This document shows, in pieces, positions 22,725-32,592 of a stretch of DNA of 64,000 bases. The stretch lies in the NCBI GenBank assembly GCA_024234675.1, contig JACKNU010000006.1, positions 62,001 through 126,000 of the forward strand, given 5' to 3'. Both the position numbers and the translations under genes were made by a program. Source of the DNA: Pseudomonadales bacterium. GTDB taxonomy: Bacteria > Pseudomonadota > Gammaproteobacteria > Pseudomonadales > Halieaceae. Under the pieces are notes generated by a model. It saw only the letters and a list, made by a program, of their open reading frames with translations, had not been told where the DNA came from and did not search any database. Position 1 is the first letter of the stretch. Each line of letters starts with the position of its first letter.

Positions 22725-24497
22725 ATGTGCGGCCTGGCAGGTATTTTCTCCTACGGCAACCCAGCGACCCAGGTAGAATCGAGTGAACTGCTGCGCATGC
22801 GTGAGCAGATGGTCAAGCGGGGACCGGATGGTGCGGGTCTTTGGATTTCTGAGGACAAGCGTATCGGCCTGGCGCACCGGCGGCTGGCGATCATTGATCT
22901 GTCAGATGATGCGGCACAGCCAATGGTCAGCGCCGATGGCCGGTTCCACATTGTTTTTAATGGGGAGGTCTACAATTACCGCGAGTTAAGGCGCGATTTG
23001 GAGCGAAGGGGCGCCGTTTTCCGGAGCCAGTCCGATACAGAGGTGCTAGTGCAGCTCTATGCATTCGAGCGCGGAGCCATGTGCAGCAAACTGCGTGGCA
23101 TGTACGCTTTCGCCATTTGGGACTCGATCGAGCAGAGCCTGTTCATCGCCCGCGACCCCTTCGGCATCAAGCCGCTATATTTTCACGACGACGGACATAC
23201 CCTGCGGTTCGCATCACAGGTTAAGGCCCTACTGGCAGGTGGGGCGGTGCCGGCGAGTTTGGACCCAGTGGGTGAGTACAGCTACCGGATATGGGGCCAT
23301 GTCACCGAACCGCGCACGCTGTATGCGAATGTATTAGCATTTGAGCCAGGTGCCTGGCGTTCAATTCACGGGGATGGCCGCAGTGAGCAGAAGCAGTTTG
23401 AATCTGTGGCCAACCTGCTGGCACTTGATGAACGCTCCCCAGCAGCCAGACAAGAGAATGCAGGCACCTACACGAGCCTGCGGGAAGCGCTGCTTGACAC
23501 TGTGCGTCACCACCTCATTGCCGACGTTCCTGTGGGCGTATTCCTGTCGGCAGGGATTGACTCCGCCTCGCTCGCGGCACTGGCGGCGGAAGCGGGCGGA
23601 ACGTTGCGCACGATTACCCTCGGCTTCGAAGAGTACCGCGGTACCGCGGCCGACGAAACCATTCTGGCCGAAAAGGTGGCTCGCCTGTACGGCGCCGAGC
23701 ACCAGACGGTATGGATTACCCGCTACGATTTTGAAGATGCTTGCGAGCAATTTCTGGAAGCAATGGACCAACCCAGTATCGACGGCTTGAATACATGGCT
23801 GGTCTCGCGGGCTGCAGCTCGGCTCGGCCTGAAGGTGGCGCTATCGGGCTTGGGTGGCGATGAGTTCTTTGGCGGTTATCCCTCATTCACCCAAGTCCCC
23901 CAAATCCGCCGGCTGGCTCGCCCTTTCGCCTCCATTCCTGGCCTGGGCAAAATGGTGCGAAAAATGAGCGCCCCGATTTTCCGGCGATTTACAAGTGAAA
24001 AATATGCAGGTGTGCTGGAATACGGCGCCACTTGGCAGGGCGCCTATTTATTGCGTCGTGCGCTTCGTATGCCATGGGAGTATCAGCAGCTGGCCGAGGC
24101 GAAGCGTCACCTAATGGATCACGGGCAAGCCTATTCCGATAACCCCTATGCGATAGTTTCCCATCTTGAGTCGACTCGCTATATGCGCAATCAACTGCTG
24201 CGAGATACCGACTGGGCCGGCATGGCGCATTCCATCGAGCTGCGTGTTCCCCTTGTGGATGTTGAACTCACCCGTTACATCGCTCGGCAGCGCATAGCCG
24301 GAAAGATCTACGGCAAGCGAGACCTTGCCGCCGCAGCCATGCCGGCGTTGCCACGTGACCTGGTGGACCGCGCCAAGACAGGCTTTACTGTGCCAGTGCG
24401 CGATTGGGTGATGGAACGAAATCTGAAATCACAGGGGCGTGGTCTACAAGATTGGTCAGAAATCGTATTTGGCAAATATACGGAGACCGCAGCTTGA
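22725..24497 (+). CDS. Glutamine-hydrolysing asparagine synthetase (EPS-linked)
   Basis: 590 residues beginning MCGLAGIFSYG with the intact Cys2 nucleophile, in contrast to the two lasso cyclases. The glutaminase domain contains RGPDGAGLW and FNGEVYNYRELR. The synthetase domain has the PP-loop as LSAGIDSASLAAL (about residue 270), a variant of the usual SGGLDS in which Ala replaces the first Gly, and LSGLGGDEFFGGYPSF. In polysaccharide loci such enzymes amidate uronic acids. The sugar substrate is inferred only from context. Confidence 0.85.
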   Translation: MCGLAGIFSYGNPATQVESSELLRMREQMVKRGPDGAGLWISEDKRIGLAHRRLAIIDLSDDAAQPMVSADGRFHIVFNGEVYNYRELRRDLERRGAVFRSQSDTEVLVQLYAFERGAMCSKLRGMYAFAIWDSIEQSLFIARDPFGIKPLYFHDDGHTLRFASQVKALLAGGAVPASLDPVGEYSYRIWGHVTEPRTLYANVLAFEPGAWRSIHGDGRSEQKQFESVANLLALDERSPAARQENAGTYTSLREALLDTVRHHLIADVPVGVFLSAGIDSASLAALAAEAGGTLRTITLGFEEYRGTAADETILAEKVARLYGAEHQTVWITRYDFEDACEQFLEAMDQPSIDGLNTWLVSRAAARLGLKVALSGLGGDEFFGGYPSFTQVPQIRRLARPFASIPGLGKMVRKMSAPIFRRFTSEKYAGVLEYGATWQGAYLLRRALRMPWEYQQLAEAKRHLMDHGQAYSDNPYAIVSHLESTRYMRNQLLRDTDWAGMAHSIELRVPLVDVELTRYIARQRIAGKIYGKRDLAAAAMPALPRDLVDRAKTGFTVPVRDWVMERNLKSQGRGLQDWSEIVFGKYTETAA

Positions 24498-25579
24498 GAG
24501 TTCTCTTGCTAGCTACCGATGCGTATGGAGGCCGTGGTGGTATTGCTCTTTGCAACCGTAATCTGGTCCGGGCCTTATTGGAAATTCGATTTGTTAAAGA
24601 GATTGTTGTTATTCCGCGATGTATCTCAGATCAAGAGTGCAAAGTGCCGGATAAGGTTAGATTTATCCGAGGCGCTGCCGGTGGAAAATTCCGGTATGTG
24701 TTGAACAGCCTCAGTGCATCTTTTGGGCAATTTGATCTAATTATATGCGGACACATTAATTTATTACCGCTAGCCGCCACTATTAATCGTTATGCACGAG
24801 CACGCCTTGCTCTAGTGGTTCATGGGATCGATGTTTGGCAAAAACCCTATAGCCATGCGAAATACTGGCTTAACAGTGTTGATTTAATCTGGAGCGTCAG
24901 TGCGCTCACACGAAATCGTATGAACTCCTGGGCTGAGCAACCGGAGGAAAAGTACGCAATCCTTCCTAATACAATTCATCTTGAACAATACGGTATATCG
25001 GATAGACGACTCGATCTCGTCAGCAGATATGCTCTTGGTGATTGCAAAACTATAATGACTTTGGCGCGCTTATCCTCGTCGGAACGTTATAAAGGCATAG
25101 ACGAAGTGATAGAACTGATGCCATCTCTATTGGTAAGTAGGCCGAAGCTCAAATATTTGGTTGTGGGTGATGGCGATGACCGCCCAAGGCTGGAAAGAAA
25201 GGTCCAGGATCTTGGTTTGTCAGGGCAAGTTATTTTTACGGGGAGTGTCCATGAGTCAGAAAAGGCCGACTACTATAGATTGGCCGACGCGTTTGTGATG
25301 CCTAGTAATGGCGAAGGCTTCGGCATTGTATATCTTGAGGCGCTTGCATGCGGCGTGCCTGCTGTGGGAAGTCTCACGGATGGAAGCCGCGAAGCTCTAA
25401 GGGATGGTATGCTTGGAGAACTCGTAAACCCCGCAGACCCGGATTCTATTAGGCAAGGAGTTTTGAATGCGCTCGGAAAGCCAAGGCAGATTCCAAACGG
25501 ATTAGAGTACTTCGCCTGGCCGGCCTTCTCTGCTCGTGTTTCACACTCGGTCAGGTTACTTACCAGGCAATCGACCTAA
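24494..25579 (+). CDS. Glycosyltransferase family 4
   Basis: 361 residues from a TTG at 24494 that overlaps the previous stop (TTGA). The GT-B fold is seen from RVLLLATDAYGGRGGI at the N-terminus (glycine-rich acceptor loop) to MPSNGEGFGIVYLEALACGVPAV, the GT4 donor-site E-x7-E motif (about residues 273-295). VVGDGDDRPRLERKV is the typical link before it. Adds one sugar of the repeat unit at the cytoplasmic face. The donor sugar cannot be predicted. From here the DNA becomes AT-richer. Confidence 0.85.
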   Translation: MRVLLLATDAYGGRGGIALCNRNLVRALLEIRFVKEIVVIPRCISDQECKVPDKVRFIRGAAGGKFRYVLNSLSASFGQFDLIICGHINLLPLAATINRYARARLALVVHGIDVWQKPYSHAKYWLNSVDLIWSVSALTRNRMNSWAEQPEEKYAILPNTIHLEQYGISDRRLDLVSRYALGDCKTIMTLARLSSSERYKGIDEVIELMPSLLVSRPKLKYLVVGDGDDRPRLERKVQDLGLSGQVIFTGSVHESEKADYYRLADAFVMPSNGEGFGIVYLEALACGVPAVGSLTDGSREALRDGMLGELVNPADPDSIRQGVLNALGKPRQIPNGLEYFAWPAFSARVSHSVRLLTRQST

Positions 25580-25639
25580 CATTTTCGTTGGTTAGTTTAG
25601 GGGAAACTGCCTTGTACCACGACATATTTGGAGTAACGA

Positions 25640-26227
25640 ATGTTCGGTAAAACCTTTTCCCACTACCTCGGGGTACTGCTGGGTTCAGAGTTGCCACAGA
25701 CACAAACAACCTTGGCTGAGCGCGACTTACTCAAAAAGTATATCCCCGGCAAAAAACGTATCGTCGAGATCGGAGTGTTTGAGGGATTCACAACGCAGGT
25801 GCTCGCTGAGGAATCAGATCCCGATTCCACAATTTATGGGGTAGATCCGTTTTTTAGAGGTAGGTTAGCTATATCCTGGGGGCTACAAATAACCAAACAG
25901 TACAATCGTAAATACTTGGCCAGCGGAAAATTAAGACTTGTACAAACACTAAGTACCGAAGTGGGAACCCAGATACCGATTCCCGTGGATTTCGTTTTCA
26001 TAGACGGAGACCATTCACTGGGCGGGATCACTGCTGACTGGGAATTCTGGACCTCTCGCATAGTTTCGGGTGGGATAATTGCGCTACACGATACAGTACT
26101 GAAACCCGACCAACCCAAATCCGCAGAGCTTGGTAGTCATCACTATTTCCAATCGCATATACAGCAGGACTTTCGATTTGATTTCATTGATCAGGTCGAT
26201 TCTCTGTCAATTTTAAAGAAGCGATAG
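25640..26227 (+). CDS. Class I SAM methyltransferase (Methyltransf_24 type)
   Basis: 195 residues. Motif I is IVEIGVFEGFTTQVLA (about 40-55), followed by IYGVDPFF, and DFVFIDGDHSLGGITADWEFW is the family-typical metal/acidic motif (about 116-137). LHDTV closes the core. It probably methylates a sugar hydroxyl of the polysaccharide. It lies 60 bases after the GT and 22 bases before the flippase. Confidence 0.8.
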   Translation: MFGKTFSHYLGVLLGSELPQTQTTLAERDLLKKYIPGKKRIVEIGVFEGFTTQVLAEESDPDSTIYGVDPFFRGRLAISWGLQITKQYNRKYLASGKLRLVQTLSTEVGTQIPIPVDFVFIDGDHSLGGITADWEFWTSRIVSGGIIALHDTVLKPDQPKSAELGSHHYFQSHIQQDFRFDFIDQVDSLSILKKR

Positions 26228-26249
26228 AAGATATATTGCCTCGCATCAA

Positions 26250-27755
26250 ATGCTAGCAGGACCCAACCTAGCTAAGTCGGCACGAGAAGCGCTATCTTGG
26301 AGTGCGGGCTCCCAATTGCTTCGTGATGTTTTACAGTTTGCAGCAATGCTAGTGATGGTTCGCCTACTGACGCCTGAAGACTACGGTACTGCGGCATTAG
26401 CACAATCGGTCCTTGGGATTTTGGCTATCACCTCATTTGGAAATTTCGCTGCACATGCTTTTCAGTTTCGTGACCCCTTTGAAATTGACTGGCAGGCGCA
26501 CTTCACTGCAGCAGTTTTCATCAATGTTACATTATTTCTAATGACGATCATTGTTGCATGGGCATTATCTTCGACCCAGCGCTATGCTGGGGCGGCGCTT
26601 CCACTTGCTGCCCTTTCAACGACTTTTCTAGTGGAGATACCAGCCACCCTTCGCAATCGAATGCTGGAAACACAACATGACTGGGTGCGATTTCGATTGT
26701 TGCTTATCTTGGGTACGATGCTTGCGTTGGGAGCCGGATTAGCTGTTGGCTTGCTGGGAGGAGGCGTCTGGGCGCTGGTCGTCCAGCCACCATTGTTTGG
26801 CCTTCCAGCCGCCATAGATCTCATATGGCGCGCTCAATGGCGACCAGATTGGTCCTGGAGCTGGGCGCGTTATCGTGACACGGCGACCTTTGGCTTTAAC
26901 CGAATGGGAGCTGCTGCAGCAATACGAGGACGACAAACCGTAGAGCAGACTCTGATGGCCGGTAAGTATGACTTCGCAGCCCTTGGCGTATTCACGCGTG
27001 CCATGGGGTTGGCCACCCTTGTGGCAGGCAGGCTCGGTTCTGTGGCGATGCAGGCGCTCTATCCTGTTGTTACACGTGCGGAAATACGCTCGGCAAAATT
27101 TCAACGAATGGCTGGCCTAGTGCTGCAGGGTGTATGCTGGACGACGATCCCCGCCGCGGCTTTCTTCGCTTTCAATGCTAGAGATACGGTATCCCTGCTT
27201 TACGGCCAACAATGGCTGTCGGTCACTCCGCTTTTGCCACTTGCCGTGATAGGTGTTGCGCTTAATGGAGTCGCGGCGACGCTATCTAGCCTTCTTTTAG
27301 CCAATAACGAAATAAGATTCTGCCTTTTGATAGATGTTACGGGGGCTCTGGTTGCAATAATTCTGGCGTTCTTGCTTATACCCATTAATATAGTGACTTA
27401 CCTCGCTGCTCTAGCTGGGCTTGGGCTTCTGACAGTGATTTTTTTCCTTTCTGCTTTAGTAATGACGAATGGTCTTGGTCTTAAGTCGGTGGTAACCGCG
27501 GTATTTCCTAGCCTTGTTGCTTGCATCTTTGCTGTGTTAATTATCCAAATCGGGCGCTATCTAGTAAATGATTCCTATCCCGCCATAGTCCAGTTGCTAA
27601 CATTTGGAATCGGTTTTGCGGGAATGTACTTGGCCGTGCTGAGGTTGGGATTTCCTTCAGCTACCAGAGCACTACTTGAAGTAGTCCCTGCAGGCCATAG
27701 TATGATCCGCTGGTTACGTTTTAGTAACCTACATTATTCCTCAAAGGTCCCTTGA
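26250..27755 (+). CDS. Wzx-type polysaccharide flippase
   Basis: 501 residues with about twelve to fourteen hydrophobic helices and the N-terminus SWSAGSQLLRDVLQFAAMLVMVRLLTPEDYGTAALAQSVLGI, which is the polysaccharide synthase/MATE-like (Polysacc_synt) signature. It should translocate lipid-linked repeat units across the inner membrane. It is the only flippase in the window. Confidence 0.9.
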   Translation: MLAGPNLAKSAREALSWSAGSQLLRDVLQFAAMLVMVRLLTPEDYGTAALAQSVLGILAITSFGNFAAHAFQFRDPFEIDWQAHFTAAVFINVTLFLMTIIVAWALSSTQRYAGAALPLAALSTTFLVEIPATLRNRMLETQHDWVRFRLLLILGTMLALGAGLAVGLLGGGVWALVVQPPLFGLPAAIDLIWRAQWRPDWSWSWARYRDTATFGFNRMGAAAAIRGRQTVEQTLMAGKYDFAALGVFTRAMGLATLVAGRLGSVAMQALYPVVTRAEIRSAKFQRMAGLVLQGVCWTTIPAAAFFAFNARDTVSLLYGQQWLSVTPLLPLAVIGVALNGVAATLSSLLLANNEIRFCLLIDVTGALVAIILAFLLIPINIVTYLAALAGLGLLTVIFFLSALVMTNGLGLKSVVTAVFPSLVACIFAVLIIQIGRYLVNDSYPAIVQLLTFGIGFAGMYLAVLRLGFPSATRALLEVVPAGHSMIRWLRFSNLHYSSKVP

Positions 27756-28070
27756 TGCTTCAATATAAACTTTGCATGTGCTTTATATCATGGAGCATTT
27801 TCGAGGAAGATATTGGTTTGTCTCTAGCGTCGTGCGAAGCTTTGCCTTACCGCCTAAGGAATAGTTGAGCAATTGTTAGGTTATCGAAATTTGATTCTGA
27901 ATTGCTAGAGTCTTCCGACATAAAAACTCCCAACATTTAATCAATTACTAAACAGACCATGGCTTCTAGCTTCGACATATGGAAGGGCGGTGGTGGATAG
28001 AGGGGCTACCAATAGGTAAGAAATACTTGACCGAGTAAGACCTTACCGTAACTCGAGTTAAATTGCTGTT
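27756..28070 (+). other. AT-rich intergenic gap in the EPS operon
   Basis: 315 bases without a convincing gene on either strand; several stops in all frames. No clear hairpin-plus-T terminator and no strong promoter was seen. It may be the remains of a deleted gene or a recombination joint between blocks of glycosyltransferase genes. Confidence 0.5.
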
Positions 28071-29228
28071 ATGAATAGAAATACTGAAAAAAGGCCAGCC
28101 GTATTTGTTGCGACTGATTCAGCTATGGAGTCGACCTCGGGTGGTATCCAGATATTTACTAGAGAATATCAACTAATATTGCAAATGGCTGGTTTTCACT
28201 TAAATAATATCCTGTTTAGTCCGTCGAATGGGCTTCGGGAAAAGATAATGCGTCGTATTGACCGCAACCCTTACCGTTACTTTATTCCCGAATATTTGGC
28301 TAACCAGGTATTGTCCTTTTGTCAAAGCAAGGAGGTGAGTACGGTTTTTCTGAATGGTGAAGATCTGGCTCCCTTAAGCGAAGTATTAAAGAAAAAGCAG
28401 CCGGATTTACAAGTCATTCTTCTATCTTATGGACTTGAAAGTGCTGACTATCTACATGAGATTCGAACTCGCTCATGGCGAAGTGACTTTTCTCGAGTTA
28501 GGTCCTCACATGTGTCGCGTCTTGGCAGATTACTAGTAGAGGAGTCAAAGCATCGGCGCTCAGTTGATGCGGTACTATGTATGTCTGATTTCGAGGCCGA
28601 AATTGAAAATTGGATAGGTGCCAAGAAGGTTCTAGTTGTCCCAAGACTCATTTCGCTTATCCCGTTTGAATGGGACCCCATGCTGGGTAGGGTTGGGTTT
28701 GTGGGGCGATTGGATCATCCCCCAAATTTAGAGGGACTTAGGCTGGTTCTCGAAGAACTGAAAGGGAGATGTCCCGTGGACTTCAAACTACGAATTGTTG
28801 GAGCTCCTAGTAGGTTCGGGGCATCACTTAGTCGACAGTTTCCGTTCGTAGAGTATTTAGGTGTGCTATCAGAGCAGGATTTACATCTTGAGGCCAAAAC
28901 ATGGTCTTGTTCAATGAATCCCGTCTTTTGTTATGCGCGTGGTGCAAGCACCAAGCTTGCGGTGCTGCTAGGTTGGGGCTTGCCGGTGATAACTACTTTG
29001 GAGGGGATGCGCGGCTATGAATGGGGTGCTGATATACCTATTGTTGCGGATTCCCCTAAAGAATTCGCGAAAGCACTTTTATCTTTGGCATTTGATGCTC
29101 GCAAGCGTAACGAGGCCAAAGCCGGCGTCAGAAGAATATGTGAAAGTTCTGTAACTGCGGATAGGATCGCAAAGCGCATCAGTGAATTTCTATTGTCCTT
29201 GCCGCACAATCATACGGAGTCGTATTAG
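28071..29228 (+). CDS. Glycosyltransferase, GT4-like
   Basis: 385 residues. The N-terminal acceptor half contains STSGGIQIFTREYQ (glycine loop). The C-terminal half has VGFVGRLDHPPNLEGLRLVLEEL and CYARGASTKLAVLLGWGLPVITT, the place of the GT4 nucleotide-sugar binding motif though the second Glu is not conserved. Probably transfers one sugar of the repeat. It begins after the 315-base gap and is followed after three bases by an FkbM methyltransferase. Confidence 0.75.
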   Translation: MNRNTEKRPAVFVATDSAMESTSGGIQIFTREYQLILQMAGFHLNNILFSPSNGLREKIMRRIDRNPYRYFIPEYLANQVLSFCQSKEVSTVFLNGEDLAPLSEVLKKKQPDLQVILLSYGLESADYLHEIRTRSWRSDFSRVRSSHVSRLGRLLVEESKHRRSVDAVLCMSDFEAEIENWIGAKKVLVVPRLISLIPFEWDPMLGRVGFVGRLDHPPNLEGLRLVLEELKGRCPVDFKLRIVGAPSRFGASLSRQFPFVEYLGVLSEQDLHLEAKTWSCSMNPVFCYARGASTKLAVLLGWGLPVITTLEGMRGYEWGADIPIVADSPKEFAKALLSLAFDARKRNEAKAGVRRICESSVTADRIAKRISEFLLSLPHNHTESY

Positions 29229-29231
29229 TAG

Positions 29232-30062
29232 ATGGGTATGCATACATTAATTAGCGGCGTTCTTCGATTAGTTCCTTGGTCGGTTCGTCTACAAATAAGG
29301 AAGATTCCAGTTATAGCGCAGCTTCAGCGCCTACTAGTATCCAAATTTCTAGATGGAAGGGAATTTACATATAAAGTCAGTTCGGGGCCGGCGACCGGTA
29401 TAAATTTCCGAGTTTTGCTTCCAGAGGATAAGGGTATCTGGACCGGAACGTATGAAAGTAGCTTCTCAATTAGGCTCGCAAGTTCTGTTCGAAAGGGGTG
29501 CATTGCCTTTGATATAGGTAGTTGGCATGGTTTCTTCGCTGGTGTTATGGCAGCGCAGGGCGCTAGAACAGTGCATGTGTTCGAGCCTTTACCAGCAAAC
29601 GTAGCGCGAATCAGACAGTTAGTTTCCCTAAACCCCTCAAAACAGATAGTGCTGCATGACTGTGCCGTTGGTGCTGCTGATGCTGAGTTAGATCTGCTTG
29701 TGATGTCGGAAACCAGCATGGCAAAAATTGAAGGAAGTCCCTTTCAGAGCGATGTTACTTCTGATAATCGGATTAGAGTGCGTGTAAGGAGCGTGGACGA
29801 AATGGTCACGGCCGGTGAGATAGAACCGCCCGATATTATGAAGATCGATGTGGAGGGTGCAGAGATGCTCGTTCTAGAAGGAGCAAAGAATACCCTGCAG
29901 CTACACCACCCCGTGCTTTTTGTGGAAATTCACTCTTCTGAGTTGCTAGAGCAGTGCACTTCCCTTTTGGAAGAGCTTGGTTATGTGGTCGAGGCTTTAG
30001 ACGAAAACCCGCTTGCAGCCCGCTCCAGGGATGTCTTTCAAATCCGAGCAAATAAGAAGTGA
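29232..30062 (+). CDS. FkbM-family methyltransferase
   Basis: 276 residues. CIAFDIGSWHGFFAGVMAAQGARTVHVFEPLPANVARIRQLV (about 93-134) is the SAM-binding region with the E/FEP motif. DIMKIDVEGAEMLVLEGA (about 200-217) is the hallmark FkbM motif. The role is O-methylation of a sugar or nucleotide-sugar. A second FkbM gene lies at 39595. The next gene starts four bases after its stop. Confidence 0.88.
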   Translation: MGMHTLISGVLRLVPWSVRLQIRKIPVIAQLQRLLVSKFLDGREFTYKVSSGPATGINFRVLLPEDKGIWTGTYESSFSIRLASSVRKGCIAFDIGSWHGFFAGVMAAQGARTVHVFEPLPANVARIRQLVSLNPSKQIVLHDCAVGAADAELDLLVMSETSMAKIEGSPFQSDVTSDNRIRVRVRSVDEMVTAGEIEPPDIMKIDVEGAEMLVLEGAKNTLQLHHPVLFVEIHSSELLEQCTSLLEELGYVVEALDENPLAARSRDVFQIRANKK

Positions 30063-30066
30063 AACT

Positions 30067-31350
30067 ATGAGCAAAACCTGCATCATTGTTTCGCCATACT
30101 TCCCCCCAAGCACTCTCGCCGGTGTCCACAGAGCGCGCCACCTTGCTAAACATCTTCCTGCGGTTGGATGGGACCCAATCGTTCTGTGCGTTGACGAGGT
30201 CTTTCATGAGGAGCAGCTTGATCAGGGTTTAGCCCGGCTCGTCCCTGGAAGTGTTGAGGTTGTGAAGGTGCCAGCTCTATCGGCGCGATTGACTCGTCCT
30301 TTTGGCCTGGGGGAAATAAGTCTTCGGGCGTTCTTCCCGTTGCGGCGCAAGCTGTTCCATTTGCTTGATTCTCGTAAGGTAGACTGCGTTCTATTCACCG
30401 GATCTCCCTATTATCCGATGTTGCTTTCGGGATGCATCAGACGGACGTATTCTGTACCGGTAGTTCTAGATTTTCAGGACCCGTGGGTTTCGGCGTGGGG
30501 TTCGATGCATTCGAGATGGTCTAAGTCGGGATTGTCGCACTTTCTAGCTACTATATTGGAGCCGCGCGTAGTGCGGCATGCCAGCTTTATCACATCAGTC
30601 TCAGAGACGCAGAATGCGCGACTGGCTAGCCGCTATCGGTGGCTAGACTCAAGTGCAATGGCCGCGATTCCCATCGGATCGGATCCAGAGGATTTTGCGG
30701 CGCTACATTCCCTAGGCTCTGCAAGTGCACACACCGAGCAAGGTAGCGAATACTTTAATATTAGCTACGTAGGTACAATCTGGCCCGCAGTCCTGCCTAC
30801 TTTGCGCGTATTCCTCCGCGCCATCGCTCTACTACGACTTCGGCATCCATCAGTATATAGGCGAATTAGGCTGAACTTTATCGGGACAACAGCAAATCCC
30901 AATGACTATGCTGGGTATAGAGTGCTACCTTTAGCCGAAGAAGAAGGGGTAGCGGATGTAATTCGGGAGGTGCCTCAACGCATACCATATCTCGATGCGT
31001 TGGCTGCGTTAAAATCATCAGACGCTTGTATGATGATTGGGTCAAATGAACAGCACTATACTGCATCGAAGATATTTCCCTACTTGATGTCTGGCCGTCC
31101 ATTTCTTTCTCTTTTTCATAGAGCCAGTAGCGCGCATGAGATCTTATCAGCGGCTGGAGGCGGTCTTTCTCTATGTTTTTCTGGTCAGAATGAACTTGAT
31201 GATTTAGTAGTAGAAATATGTGACGCCCTCTGTTTGATAGCGTGTGATCCAGAATCTCTTGGGCGATCAAATCCCGATGTCTACATACGATTTAGTGCCG
31301 CTAATATTGCTGAGCGTTTCGCCGAAGTGTTTGACGCGGTCCGAGTATAA
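30067..31350 (+). CDS. Glycosyltransferase, GT4-like (long N-terminal acceptor domain)
   Basis: 427 residues from ATG 30067. SPYFPPSTLAGVHRARHLAKHLPAVGWDPIVLCV is the typical N-terminal loop, followed by LDFQDPWVSAW. The C-terminal half has SYVGTIWPAVLPTLRVF and SGRPFLSLFHRASSAHEIL. This architecture recurs in EPS GTs of unknown donor. It overlaps no neighbour. Role: sugar transfer in repeat-unit assembly. Confidence 0.75.
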   Translation: MSKTCIIVSPYFPPSTLAGVHRARHLAKHLPAVGWDPIVLCVDEVFHEEQLDQGLARLVPGSVEVVKVPALSARLTRPFGLGEISLRAFFPLRRKLFHLLDSRKVDCVLFTGSPYYPMLLSGCIRRTYSVPVVLDFQDPWVSAWGSMHSRWSKSGLSHFLATILEPRVVRHASFITSVSETQNARLASRYRWLDSSAMAAIPIGSDPEDFAALHSLGSASAHTEQGSEYFNISYVGTIWPAVLPTLRVFLRAIALLRLRHPSVYRRIRLNFIGTTANPNDYAGYRVLPLAEEEGVADVIREVPQRIPYLDALAALKSSDACMMIGSNEQHYTASKIFPYLMSGRPFLSLFHRASSAHEILSAAGGGLSLCFSGQNELDDLVVEICDALCLIACDPESLGRSNPDVYIRFSAANIAERFAEVFDAVRV

Positions 31351-31422
31351 TGCAAGCAATTGTACATAAGATACAAATGCTGATTACCGTTGTCCTTGAT
31401 AGTAAGTTTGGTGACTGAGTTA

Positions 31423-32592
31423 ATGCGCCTCGCTATATTGGCTTCCCACCCGATACAGTATCAGATACCAATATTCCGGCTACTGGCAGAGCAGCTTGAC
31501 CTTAAGGTTTTCTTTGCTCACAGGGCAAGCGAGACCGACCAGGCTAAAGCCGGGTTTGGTGTGGGCTTTGAATGGGATATTGACCTTCTGGCCGGATATG
31601 AATACGAGTTTCTGGATAACATTGCCCGCCATCCCGGGCTGGACCATTTTCGTGGCTGTGACACACCTTCAATAAGCGAAAAACTAGCTAATGGAAACTA
31701 TGCAGCTCTTTTGGTAATGGGCTGGCACTTGAAATGCTTTTTGCAAGGTGTATGGGCTGCAAAGCGTTCGGGGGTCCCAGTTGTGGTTCGTGGCGATAGT
31801 CATTTGGAGACGCCGCGCGGTCTGGTCAAACGTGTTGCAAAGATGGTCCTGTATCCGATTGCATTACGTTTTTTCAATGCCGCACTTTACGTGGGCCAGC
31901 GGTCGCGTCGTTACTGGGAGCACTACGGTTATCCAAAAAATCAGCTTTTCTTCTCTCCCCACTGTGTAGACAACGAATGGTTTTCCGAGCGCGCTACAGA
32001 AGTTACGGGTCTTAGCCTTCGGGCGAAGTACGGAATCAGTCAAAATGCAAGCGTGTTATTGTTTGCAGGTAAACTAGTTCCCTTTAAGCGGCCACTCGAT
32101 CTAGTTTCGGCTGCGGAGCTACTTACAGAAACGATACCAAATTTAACGGTGCTGATAGCCGGTTCCGGAGTGCTTTCCCAAAAAATGACTGATACTGCAG
32201 CAGAAAAAGGCGTACATCTCGTTCAATTGGGGTTTTGTAATCAGACTGAAATGCCGGCTGCTTACGCCGCTGCGGACATATTGGTGCTGCCGTCCCAGGG
32301 GGAGGAAACCTGGGGGCTCGTAGCAAACGAAGCGCTGGCCTGTGGTTTACCTATTGTCGTTTCCGATGCTTGTGGTTGCGCTCCCGATCTGGCGGCTGAT
32401 GCTTGCGCAGGTCGCGTTTTTACCATGGGAGATGTTGTGGAACTTGCCAATGCAATTGCCGAATTGTTGACAAACACCCCGGACGCCAAAGCGCTATTGG
32501 GTAAGGCGATGGATTACAGCCTGGCGAATGCTGTTAAGGGTATAGTAGATGCTGTGGAATTCGTCACTTTAAGTGAAGTTGTATCTAGATAA
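31423..32592 (+). CDS. Glycosyltransferase family 4
   Basis: 389 residues from ATG 31423 (MRLAILASHPIQYQIPIF). LLFAGKLVPFKRPLDLVSA and VLPSQGEETWGLVANEALACGLPIVVSDACG carry the donor-site E-x7-E motif of GT4 enzymes. The stop overlaps the next start by one base (TAATG), indicating coupling. One step of repeat-unit synthesis; donor unknown. Confidence 0.87.
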   Translation: MRLAILASHPIQYQIPIFRLLAEQLDLKVFFAHRASETDQAKAGFGVGFEWDIDLLAGYEYEFLDNIARHPGLDHFRGCDTPSISEKLANGNYAALLVMGWHLKCFLQGVWAAKRSGVPVVVRGDSHLETPRGLVKRVAKMVLYPIALRFFNAALYVGQRSRRYWEHYGYPKNQLFFSPHCVDNEWFSERATEVTGLSLRAKYGISQNASVLLFAGKLVPFKRPLDLVSAAELLTETIPNLTVLIAGSGVLSQKMTDTAAEKGVHLVQLGFCNQTEMPAAYAAADILVLPSQGEETWGLVANEALACGLPIVVSDACGCAPDLAADACAGRVFTMGDVVELANAIAELLTNTPDAKALLGKAMDYSLANAVKGIVDAVEFVTLSEVVSR